Shown here: in pieces, positions 36,598 through 43,571 of the stretch
How positions within the stretch are numbered: position 1 is the first letter of the stretch
Layout: each line of letters begins with the position of its first letter
NCBI GenBank assembly: GCA_004017535.1
Contig: SAJS01000001.1
Coordinates: 248,001 to 312,000, forward strand
Direction of reading: 5' to 3'
Source of the DNA: Mesorhizobium sp.
Lineage (GTDB): Bacteria > Pseudomonadota > Alphaproteobacteria > Rhizobiales > Rhizobiaceae
Length of the DNA: 64,000 bases
Program-made: the position numbers and the translations under genes
Notes under the pieces: generated by a model
The model's database searches: none
Told to the model about the DNA's origin: nothing
What the model saw: the letters and a program-made list of their open reading frames with translations, nothing else

Positions 36598-37055
36598 GCG
36601 GCGAGGACAATCTGCTGCGGCTGGTCGAGGCTGAAGACGGCGACGAGAACAACTACCATCTGCAGGATCAGGTCGGCTTCATCCTGCGCAAGGCGCATCA
36701 GCGCCATGTCTCGATCTTCGCTTCGCAAATCGGCGACCTGACGCCGCCGCAATTCGCCGCTTTGGCCAAGCTCTACGACATCGGCGAGACCTCGCAGAAC
36801 CAGCTGGGAACGCTCATCGCCATGGACGCCGCCACTGTGAAAGGCGTCATCGACCGGCTGAAAGCGCGGGGGCTGGTCGAGGTCTCCAAGCACGAGGTCG
36901 ACAAAAGGCGGCTGCTGGTCAATCTGACGCCGGAAGGCCGCGAGGCGATCGAGCGGCTGATCCCACTTGCCCGCGCCATCACCGAGGAAACGCTGGCGCC
37001 GCTGACGGCGAAGGAGGCCGCGACGTTTTTGCGGCTGCTGGCGAAGCTGGCGTAA
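36594..37055 (+). CDS. MarR-family repressor, NicR/BpsR-like
   Basis: 153 residues from a GTG that overlaps the preceding stop by four bases. Winged-helix features include LTPPQFAALAKLYDIGETSQ, recognition helix MDAATVKGVIDRLKARGLVE and wing HEVDKRRLLVNLT (about residues 38-110). The SQNQLG...MDAAT.KGV.DRL spelling is like that of MarR proteins that control nicotinate degradation in Pseudomonas (NicR) and Bordetella (BpsR), which respond to 6-hydroxynicotinate. Being last in the operon it probably regulates, it would give autoregulation. The likely targets are the TTTGyAyAC near-palindromes at 22576, 29841 and 41178. Confidence 0.8.
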   Translation: MSGEDNLLRLVEAEDGDENNYHLQDQVGFILRKAHQRHVSIFASQIGDLTPPQFAALAKLYDIGETSQNQLGTLIAMDAATVKGVIDRLKARGLVEVSKHEVDKRRLLVNLTPEGREAIERLIPLARAITEETLAPLTAKEAATFLRLLAKLA

Positions 37056-37090
37056 CTCCAGCGGGCTCGATTTGGCGGAGTCCCCCCAAC

Positions 37091-37275
37091 GTCGTCATCC
37101 CTGGGCGTAGCGACCCGAAGCGGAGCGAAGACCCAAGGATCCATGCCGTGATTTCGCGCGAAGAGTGCGGCGGTGCAGAATTCCGCACCGTGAGCGGCGC
37201 TGCTCTGTAATGGCATGGATCCTATGGTCTGCGCTGCGTCGCTTCGCTCCTTGCTCCGCCACAGGATGACGAAGC
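37091..37275. repeat. Nested-palindrome intergenic element, family D copy 1
   Basis: A dispersed element of about 185 bases whose ends are GTCGTCATCC and GGATGACGA. Inside are an inverted pair around GGATCCATGCCGTGA and its complement-like GGCATGGATCC, and a near-palindromic centre CGGTGCAGAATTCCGCACCG (37171-37190). A second copy lies at 59011-59172. The stretch TCTGCGCTGCGTCGCTTCGC before the right end is nearly identical in both copies. It fills the spacer between convergent marR and hyuB. Confidence 0.8.
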
Positions 37276-37332
37276 GATACGCATTGCGGCCAATCTCCAA
37301 ACCGCCTGATCCAGCGACACAAGCAGCGCGCT

Positions 37333-39021
37333 CTACAAATCCACCCCGAACATCTCCCTGGCCTGCTCGGCCGTGTAGTACCCAAGCCTGACATCGTCGG
37401 CGACCTGCTTCGGGTCCCGCTCGCGCGGATCGCCGTAACCGCCGCCGCCCGGCGTGCCTACGCGCACGCGGTCGCCGGCCTTGAGCGCGATGTCCTGTTC
37501 CTTGGAAAGATGCGGCGGCACATGCGCCTCGCCGCCCCGGAAGACGGTCACGCTGTTCGGCGCGCCGTCCTTGCCGCCGAGCGCGCCCTGCGGCCCGAAG
37601 CGGCCGTGATCCATGACGAAGGACGCGCGGGCCTCGCCGCGCAAGATCTCGACCTCATAGGCGAGCCCGAAGCCGCCGCGATGTTTTCCAGCGCCGCCGG
37701 AGCCCTCGCGCAGCGCGTAATGCCGGTAGAGCACCGGAAAAGCCTGCTCCATGATCTCCACCGGCGGCGACTTCGAAATGCCGATGGTCGAGCAGCCATT
37801 GCTCAAGCCGTCATGGCCGGCATTGCCGCCATACCCGCCGCCGGAGATCTGGTACATCACATAGTCGCGGCCGCGCGCCGGATCGTTGCCGCCGAGCGCG
37901 AAATTGCCGCTGGAGCCGGCGGGCGCCGCCGTCACCTTCTCCGGCAATGCCTGCACCATCGCCGCGAACACCGCCTCGGCGATGCGCTGCGATACCTCTG
38001 CCGCGCAGCCCGACACCGGGCGCGGATATTTTGCATCGAGGAACGTGCCCTCAGGCCGCCTGACGTTCAGCGGTTCGAACGCCCCGGCGCTGATCGGCAC
38101 CTCGGGGAAAATGTGGCGCATGGCGAGATAGACCGACGACAAGGTGGTAGCCAGCACGCTGTTCATCGGCCCGGCGCAGGGTTTCGACGAGCCAACGAAA
38201 TCGAAAGTCAGCGTATCGCCTTTCTTCTCGACGGCGAGATTGATGGTCAGCGGCTCGTTCACCACCCCATCGGAATCGACGAAGGCCTGCGAGCGATAGA
38301 TACCGTCGGGGATCACGGCGATCGAGGCGCGCATCTGCTCGGCGGCCCGGCGCCGCAGTTCCGCAATCGCCTCGACGACGGTTTCGCCACCGTAACGATC
38401 GAGGATTTCGTTGAGCCTGTCCTGGCCGATCAGCAGCGCCGCGGCCTGCGCTCGGATATCGCCGATCCGCTGGTCGGCGACGCGGATGTTCGAGCAGATG
38501 ATGGCGTAGATCTCGGGGTCGAGCACGCCCCTCTTGAACAGTTTCACCGGCGGCAGCCGCAACCCTTCCTGCTCGACCGCGGTGGCCGAGGCTGAAAAAC
38601 CGCCCGGGACCGAGCCGCCGATATCCGGCCAATGTCCAGTGTTGGACAGCCAGCAAAAGATCTTGCCGCCCCGATAGACCGGCATGACGAAGCGCACATC
38701 CATCAGATGCGTGCCGCCGAGATAGGGGTCGTTGACGATGTAGATGTCGCCGGGTTCGGGGGCCAGACAGCGGCCGTCGGCGATCATCTCGATCACCGTC
38801 CTGGTCGAATACTGCATCACGCCGACGAACACCGGCAGGCCCTGGCTGCCTTGCGCGATCAGTGAACCGTCGACCGCCGAATAGATGCCGTCCGAGCGGT
38901 CATTGGCCTCGGCGATGACCGGCGAGAAAGCCGCGCGCGAGAAGGTCAGGTCCATCTCGTCGCAGACCTGCTGCAGGGCCGCCTGCAGCACCGAAAGCGT
39001 GATCGTGTCGAGCGTGCTCAT
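37333..39021 (-). CDS. hyuB: Hydantoinase B/oxoprolinase family subunit
   Basis: 562 residues from the ATG at 39021, one base after the hyuA stop. An upstream extension to 39132 antisense-reads the hyuA end and is rejected. HyuB spellings are AEANDRSDGIYSAVDGSLIA (about residues 37-56), IVNDPYLGGTHLMDV and the glycine-rich tail RVGTPGGGGYGDPRERDP. With HyuA it forms an ATP-dependent cyclic-amide hydrolase of the N-methylhydantoinase/5-oxoprolinase/acetophenone carboxylase family. In this cluster it could open a lactam ring such as tetrahydro-6-oxonicotinate, replacing the enamidase of the anaerobic pathway. Confidence 0.87.
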   Translation of the reverse strand: MSTLDTITLSVLQAALQQVCDEMDLTFSRAAFSPVIAEANDRSDGIYSAVDGSLIAQGSQGLPVFVGVMQYSTRTVIEMIADGRCLAPEPGDIYIVNDPYLGGTHLMDVRFVMPVYRGGKIFCWLSNTGHWPDIGGSVPGGFSASATAVEQEGLRLPPVKLFKRGVLDPEIYAIICSNIRVADQRIGDIRAQAAALLIGQDRLNEILDRYGGETVVEAIAELRRRAAEQMRASIAVIPDGIYRSQAFVDSDGVVNEPLTINLAVEKKGDTLTFDFVGSSKPCAGPMNSVLATTLSSVYLAMRHIFPEVPISAGAFEPLNVRRPEGTFLDAKYPRPVSGCAAEVSQRIAEAVFAAMVQALPEKVTAAPAGSSGNFALGGNDPARGRDYVMYQISGGGYGGNAGHDGLSNGCSTIGISKSPPVEIMEQAFPVLYRHYALREGSGGAGKHRGGFGLAYEVEILRGEARASFVMDHGRFGPQGALGGKDGAPNSVTVFRGGEAHVPPHLSKEQDIALKAGDRVRVGTPGGGGYGDPRERDPKQVADDVRLGYYTAEQAREMFGVDL

Positions 39022-39022
39022 C

Positions 39023-41095
39023 TCAGGCCTCGCCGATGTCGATAATGATGTTGCCGTCCGCATCCGAGCGCGCCCGGTCGCCGGGTTCGAGCACCGTGGT
39101 GGCGTCCATCTGCTCCAGGATAGCCGGCCCATCGATCACGGCATCGAGCGGCAGCTTTTCGCGGGCATAGACCGGCGTTTCGTGCCAGGTGCCGTGATAC
39201 CAGACCGGGCGGATCTCGCGCCGCGCCTCCTCGAGCGTCGCCGCGCGGCCCGCGGGGTCGATCAGCCGCGACAGGTCGATTTGCGGTCGTACCCCGGTGA
39301 CCGACGTGTTGAGGTTGACGAGGTTGGCGCGGATTTCCGGCAACTCGACCTTGAAGCGGGCGAAATAAGCCTTCTCGAACAAGTGCTGCAGCGTTTCTCG
39401 TGAAACCGAAGAGGAGGGCAGCGGCACGTTGATGATATGCGTCTGGCCGACGAACTGCATGTCGGCGGAATGCGTCACGCGGATCGCGTCCGGCTTCACC
39501 GCTTCCTTGGCGATCAGCGCCTCGCCTTCGTAACGGTGCCGTTCCAATACCTTGCGAAGCGCAGCTTCGTCGAGCAGCTTCACCGGCTGGTTGATCGTGT
39601 TGACGAAGTCGTGCCGCAAATCCGCGACGACGCAGCCGAGCGCATTGGTGATGCCCGGGCGCGCGGGTACCAGCACGCGCGGCAGGCCGAGCTCGCGGGC
39701 AAGCGCCGTCGCATGCAGTGGCCCGGCGCCGCCGAAGGCGAACAGCGCGAAATCGCGCGGGTCGTGACCGCGCGAGACCGACACCATGCGGATCGCGCCG
39801 GCCATCTTCATGTTGCCGAGCCTGAGCACGGCGCCGGCTGCTTCAACGCCGGAAAGGCCGGTGCGCTTGCCGATCTTGTCCTCGAAAATGCCGGTGACGC
39901 GCTCGACGGTGACCGGATTGTCGACCGCGAGCAGCTTTTTCGGCGCCAGGCGGCCGAGCACCAGATTGGCGTCGGTGATGGTCGGCTCCTCGCCGCCGCG
40001 CCCGTAGCAGATCGGGCCGGGATTGGCGCCGGCACTTTCCGGGCCGATCTGGATCAGCCCGGCCGCATCGACGCGCGCGATCGAGCCGCCGCCGGCGCCG
40101 ACCGTATGCACCGCCACCATCGGTACATGGATCGGCATCGCATATTCGATCTCGATCTCGTTCGACACGGCGGGCTCGGCATTGCGGATCAGCGCCACAT
40201 CGGTCGAGGTGCCGCCCATGTCGTAGGTGACCAGATTGCCGAAGCCGGCGCGCTTGCCCGTATAGGCGGCGGCGATGACGCCGGAAGCCGGGCCGGACAT
40301 CACCGTTTTGGCCGATTCCAGCGTGACGAAGCGCGCCGAGATCATGCCGCCATTGCCGTTCATGATCAGGAAGTCGCGGGCGTAGCCCTTTGCCGCCAGC
40401 TCCTTGCGCAGCCGTTCGACATAACGCTCCAGGATCGGCTGCACCGAGGCGTTGACCGCCGCCGTCACGCCTCGTTCGAACTCGCGCGCTTCCGACAGCA
40501 GCGCATGTCCGGTGGTGATGTGCCCGTTTGGCCAAAGCTCCGCCGCGATCTCGGCCGCGCGCCGCTCATGCGACGGGTTGGCGTAGGAGTGCAGGAAGTG
40601 GATGACGAGCGACTCGCAGCCGGCGTCGAGCAGCTTCTTCACCGCATCGCGCATCTCGGCTTCATCGAGCGCAATGCGTACCGCGCCCGAAGCCTCGATC
40701 CGCTCCGACACTTCGAGCCGAAGGTCGCGGGGAATGACGGGGACAAAAGTGCCGGTCATGCCATAGGCCTGCGGCCTGGTGCGGCGGCCAAGCTCGATCA
40801 CGTCGCGAAAGCCGCGCGTGGTGATCATGCCGGTCCGCGCCAGGCGACGCTCCAGCACGGCGTTGGTGGTAGTCGTCGTGCCATGCACGATGAGGTCGAT
40901 GCCGTCGATCGGAAAGCCGGTGGCGCCAAGCGCGGCGACCACGCCGAAGGCCTGGTTTTCCACCGTGGTCGGCGTCTTGGCGATATGCACCTTGCCGCCT
41001 GCCTTGCCGTCGATCAAAAGCAGGTCGGTGAAGGTCCCGCCGACATCGATGCCTGCGACAACATTTCCCGCCGACGCCGAAAATTTCTCATCCAT
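39023..41095 (-). CDS. hyuA: Hydantoinase A/oxoprolinase family subunit
   Basis: 690 residues from the ATG at 41095. An ATG at 41128 in frame would add 11 residues, and neither start has a strong Shine-Dalgarno. The N-terminal ATPase motif VAGIDVGGTFTDLLLIDGKA (about residues 13-32) and later TYDMGGTSTDVALI and FGGAGPLHATALARELG are typical of HyuA. The subunit activates the cyclic amide with ATP. It is the first gene of a two-gene operon that diverges from fpr, with a TTTGTATACTAA site in the spacer. Confidence 0.88.
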   Translation of the reverse strand: MDEKFSASAGNVVAGIDVGGTFTDLLLIDGKAGGKVHIAKTPTTVENQAFGVVAALGATGFPIDGIDLIVHGTTTTTNAVLERRLARTGMITTRGFRDVIELGRRTRPQAYGMTGTFVPVIPRDLRLEVSERIEASGAVRIALDEAEMRDAVKKLLDAGCESLVIHFLHSYANPSHERRAAEIAAELWPNGHITTGHALLSEAREFERGVTAAVNASVQPILERYVERLRKELAAKGYARDFLIMNGNGGMISARFVTLESAKTVMSGPASGVIAAAYTGKRAGFGNLVTYDMGGTSTDVALIRNAEPAVSNEIEIEYAMPIHVPMVAVHTVGAGGGSIARVDAAGLIQIGPESAGANPGPICYGRGGEEPTITDANLVLGRLAPKKLLAVDNPVTVERVTGIFEDKIGKRTGLSGVEAAGAVLRLGNMKMAGAIRMVSVSRGHDPRDFALFAFGGAGPLHATALARELGLPRVLVPARPGITNALGCVVADLRHDFVNTINQPVKLLDEAALRKVLERHRYEGEALIAKEAVKPDAIRVTHSADMQFVGQTHIINVPLPSSSVSRETLQHLFEKAYFARFKVELPEIRANLVNLNTSVTGVRPQIDLSRLIDPAGRAATLEEARREIRPVWYHGTWHETPVYAREKLPLDAVIDGPAILEQMDATTVLEPGDRARSDADGNIIIDIGEA

Positions 41096-41177
41096 TGTCG
41101 AAACCCGAAATGCTAAAACTACGGACATGTCCCAGTTTGGAAAGGCGTTTTACGCCTCGATCTTGACCGCAAGATCG

Positions 41178-41189
41178 TTTGTATACTAA
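41178..41189. promoter_or_regulatory. Operator-like palindrome TTTGTATACTAA in the hyuA-fpr spacer
   Basis: TTTGTATACTAA at 41178-41189 is a palindrome with one mismatched pair. It lies 82 bases upstream of the chosen hyuA start and 125 bases before fpr. The core recurs at 29841-29858 and, weaker, at 22576-22590. It fits a dimeric winged-helix regulator. The MarR protein encoded in the neighbouring operon is the best candidate. Confidence 0.55.
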
Positions 41190-41313
41190 TAACTTTCCAA
41201 CACAAGGGCCTACTGTTGGCAGTGTGCGGTAAGCGCGTCGGAACCGACCGTTCGGAGGCGCAGAGAGCAATTTGGCGCCAGGGCCTCGCGTCTGGGCCGG
41301 AAAGTTGGGTTTG

Positions 41314-42141
41314 ATGAACACGACATCCGCGTTGAACACCGCCGGCGCAAGGCCGCTGCAGTTCCCGATCCCGGCCAATGTCTACGCCGAGACGGTGGTG
41401 TCGGTGAAGCATTACACCGACCGGCTCTTCTCGTTCCGCATTACCCGCCCGCAGTCGCTGCGCTTCCGCTCCGGCGAGTTCGTCATGATCGGCTTGCCCA
41501 ATGCCGAGAAGCCGATCTTCCGCGCCTACTCGGTCGCCAGCCCCGCCTGGGACGACGAGCTGGAATTCTTCTCGATCAAGGTGCCGGACGGCCCGCTCAC
41601 TTCCGAGCTGCAGAAGATCCAGGTCGGCGACACCATCATCATGCGCAAGAAGGCGACCGGCACGCTGGTGCTCGACGCACTGACGCCCGCCAAGCGCCTG
41701 TTCATGATCTCGACCGGCACCGGCATCGCGCCTTTCGCCAGCCTGCTGCGCGATCCCGACACCTATGAGAAGTTCGACCAGGTGATCCTCACCCACACCT
41801 GCCGCGACATTGCCGAGCTCACTTACGGCCAGGAACTGGTGGCGGCGCTCGAAAGCGATCCTCTGATCGGCGAGCTGACCGCCGGCCGCGTCACGCTCTA
41901 CAATTCGACGACGCGCGAGGAATCGGCTCGCATGGGCCGCATCACCGCGCTGATCGGCTCGGGCAAGTTCTATTCGGATCTCGGCATCGAGAAGCTCAAT
42001 TCCGAGACCGACCGCATCATGATCTGCGGCTCGATGCATATGCTGAAGGACGTCAAGGAACTCGCCGAAAGCCTCGGCTTCCAGGAGGGCTCCTTGAGCA
42101 ATCCAGCGAGCTTCGTCGTCGAGCGCGCCTTCGTCGGCTGA
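41314..42141 (+). CDS. fpr: Ferredoxin-NADP+ reductase
   Basis: 275 residues from the ATG at 41314. A TTG at 41272 is possible but adds a non-conserved leader. FAD-binding RxYS is in FRAYSVASPAWDD (about residues 70-82), the NADP loop is FMISTGTGIAPFASLLRD, and the C-terminal CGSMHMLKDVKEL and final VERAFVG match the subclass of bacterial FPRs. It transfers electrons between NADPH and ferredoxin or flavodoxin. Divergent placement next to hyuA and a possible shared operator suggest it could supply reduced ferredoxin to the 6-hydroxynicotinate reductase-like enzyme. A general housekeeping role is the alternative. Confidence 0.92.
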   Translation: MNTTSALNTAGARPLQFPIPANVYAETVVSVKHYTDRLFSFRITRPQSLRFRSGEFVMIGLPNAEKPIFRAYSVASPAWDDELEFFSIKVPDGPLTSELQKIQVGDTIIMRKKATGTLVLDALTPAKRLFMISTGTGIAPFASLLRDPDTYEKFDQVILTHTCRDIAELTYGQELVAALESDPLIGELTAGRVTLYNSTTREESARMGRITALIGSGKFYSDLGIEKLNSETDRIMICGSMHMLKDVKELAESLGFQEGSLSNPASFVVERAFVG

Positions 42142-42157
42142 GGCGCCGCCGTTTCAA

Positions 42158-42175
42158 TTTGACCATACGGTCAAA
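42158..42175. promoter_or_regulatory. Perfect palindrome resembling a RutR box
   Basis: TTTGACC (42158-42164) and GGTCAAA (42169-42175) are perfect seven-base arms around ATAC. The site differs from the RutR consensus TTGACCAnnTGGTCAA at one base. It lies about 110 bases before deoC. RutR-type TetR proteins respond to uracil/thymine and control pyrimidine and purine catabolism, consistent with a deoxynucleoside-catabolic deoC. No TetR gene is in the window. Confidence 0.5.
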
Positions 42176-42223
42176 AATCTACTGCCTCGGCTGCCTTTTT
42201 CCGCTATGAGCCTTTGAAAGACT

Positions 42224-42242
42224 CGTGAAGCATCGCTTCACG
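42224..42242 (+). promoter_or_regulatory. Short hairpin in the fpr-deoC spacer
   Basis: CGTGAAGC (42224-42231) pairs perfectly with GCTTCACG (42235-42242) around a three-base loop. It is downstream of fpr and upstream of deoC, without a following T-run. It may be the 3' end of fpr mRNA or part of the deoC leader. Confidence 0.4.
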
Positions 42243-42283
42243 GGCTATCCTTCGGCGTAAGCAGCTGAATGAAAGGGCAGGAG

Positions 42284-43330
42284 ATGAGCACGATCCGCGA
42301 AGCAGGCGCTGGCGCGTCCAAGGTGATGCCGCTGCCGGCGCGCGCCGCCGCCAACACGCCGCTCCCGCTGGAACATGGCATTGCCCGCAACCCCGGCATG
42401 AAGCTCGATCTCGGCTTCCTGGAATCGGTGCGCAGCGTCAACCGCTCGGCGCTGGAGCGCCGCGTCGCGACGCTGACCAAGCGGCGCTCGATCAAGGCTG
42501 ACAACCAGGCCGCCTGGCTCCTGCGCGCCATCGCCTGCATGGACCTGACAACGCTGAATTCCAATGACACGGACGAGCGCGTGCGCCGGCTCTGCGCCAA
42601 GGCGATCAATCCGCTGCGCCGCGACATCGTCGAGGGTCTCGGCATCTCGGGCGAAACCATCCGTCCGGCGGCGGTCTGCGTCTATCATCCCTTTGTCGCC
42701 ACCGCGGTCGACGCGCTGCGCGGCACCGGCATCCATGTCGCCGCGGTCTCCACCGCCTTCCCGCACGGCCTTGCGCCGCTGTCGACCCGCCTGCAGGAGA
42801 TCGAGGCTTCGGTGAAGGACGGCGCCGACGAGATCGACGTCGTCATTCCGCGCGGCCTGGTCTACGGCGCCAAATGGCGCGAGCTGTTCAACGAGATCGT
42901 CGCCATGCGCGCCGCCTGCGGCGATGCGCATCTGAAAGTCATCCTCGGCACCGGCGATCTCGCCACTTTGCGCAATGTCATGCTCGCCTCCATGGTGGCG
43001 ATGATGGCGGGCGCCGATTTCATCAAGACCTCGACCGGCAAGGAGAGCGTCAACGCCACGCTCCCCGTTGGCCTCACCATGGTGCGCGCCATCCGCGCCT
43101 ATTTCGAGGAGACCGGCTATCTCATCGGCTTCAAGCCGGCCGGCGGTATTTCCACTGCCAAGGTCGCGCTCGACTGGCTGGTGCTGATGAAGGAGGAACT
43201 CGGCCGGCCGTGGCTGGAGCCGGACCTGTTCCGCTTCGGCGCGTCGAGCCTACTCACCGACATCGAACGCCAGCTCGAGCATCATTTGACCGGCCATTAC
43301 TCGGCCAACCATCGCCACGCGATGGCGTGA
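42284..43330 (+). CDS. deoC: Deoxyribose-phosphate aldolase
   Basis: 348 residues from the ATG at 42284, preceded by AAAGGGCAGGAG. An ATG at 42269 is possible but has no Shine-Dalgarno. Aldolase features are VVIPRGLVYGAKW, HLKVILGTGDLATL, the Schiff-base Lys in DFIKTSTGKES and the second Lys in LIGFKPAGGISTAK. It cleaves 2-deoxyribose-5-phosphate to glyceraldehyde-3-phosphate and acetaldehyde. It has a long N-terminal extension compared with E. coli DeoC (259 residues), as in eukaryotic and alphaproteobacterial DERA. The next gene encodes an aldehyde dehydrogenase that can remove the acetaldehyde. Confidence 0.92.
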   Translation: MSTIREAGAGASKVMPLPARAAANTPLPLEHGIARNPGMKLDLGFLESVRSVNRSALERRVATLTKRRSIKADNQAAWLLRAIACMDLTTLNSNDTDERVRRLCAKAINPLRRDIVEGLGISGETIRPAAVCVYHPFVATAVDALRGTGIHVAAVSTAFPHGLAPLSTRLQEIEASVKDGADEIDVVIPRGLVYGAKWRELFNEIVAMRAACGDAHLKVILGTGDLATLRNVMLASMVAMMAGADFIKTSTGKESVNATLPVGLTMVRAIRAYFEETGYLIGFKPAGGISTAKVALDWLVLMKEELGRPWLEPDLFRFGASSLLTDIERQLEHHLTGHYSANHRHAMA

Positions 43331-43363
43331 GGCGAGTGAAGGCCTTGAACGCCGAGTTCCTTC

Positions 43364-43524
43364 GCGCCCCCCTCCGTCCTGCCGGACATCTCCCCCACAA
43401 GGGGGGAGATCCGCTTGCGCCTTTGTCCGCTTCAGTCCTGCACCGCTGGCGATTGGCGAAATCGCCGATGACGGCCAATCTCACCACAAGTGGGGGAGAT
43501 GTCCGGCAGGACAGAGGGGGGCGC
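43364..43524. repeat. Intergenic palindromic element, family A copy 3
   Basis: Arms 43364-43410 and 43478-43524 are inverted copies with few mismatches, and the interior carries GGCGATTGGCGAA and CCAATCTC as in copy 2. It lies between deoC and the aldehyde dehydrogenase gene, so if the two are co-transcribed the element becomes a long intercistronic hairpin. Confidence 0.82.
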
Positions 43525-43571
43525 CGTAGAGCGCCTACTTGTCCTGAAATCTCCTCCGAAAGGAGCGCCCC

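Noticed and set aside
39023-41128. HyuA as acetophenone carboxylase or acetone carboxylase subunit
   Set aside because: The two-subunit HyuA/HyuB arrangement and lack of additional carboxylase subunits fit a cyclic-amide hydrolase better, though the family cannot exclude it.
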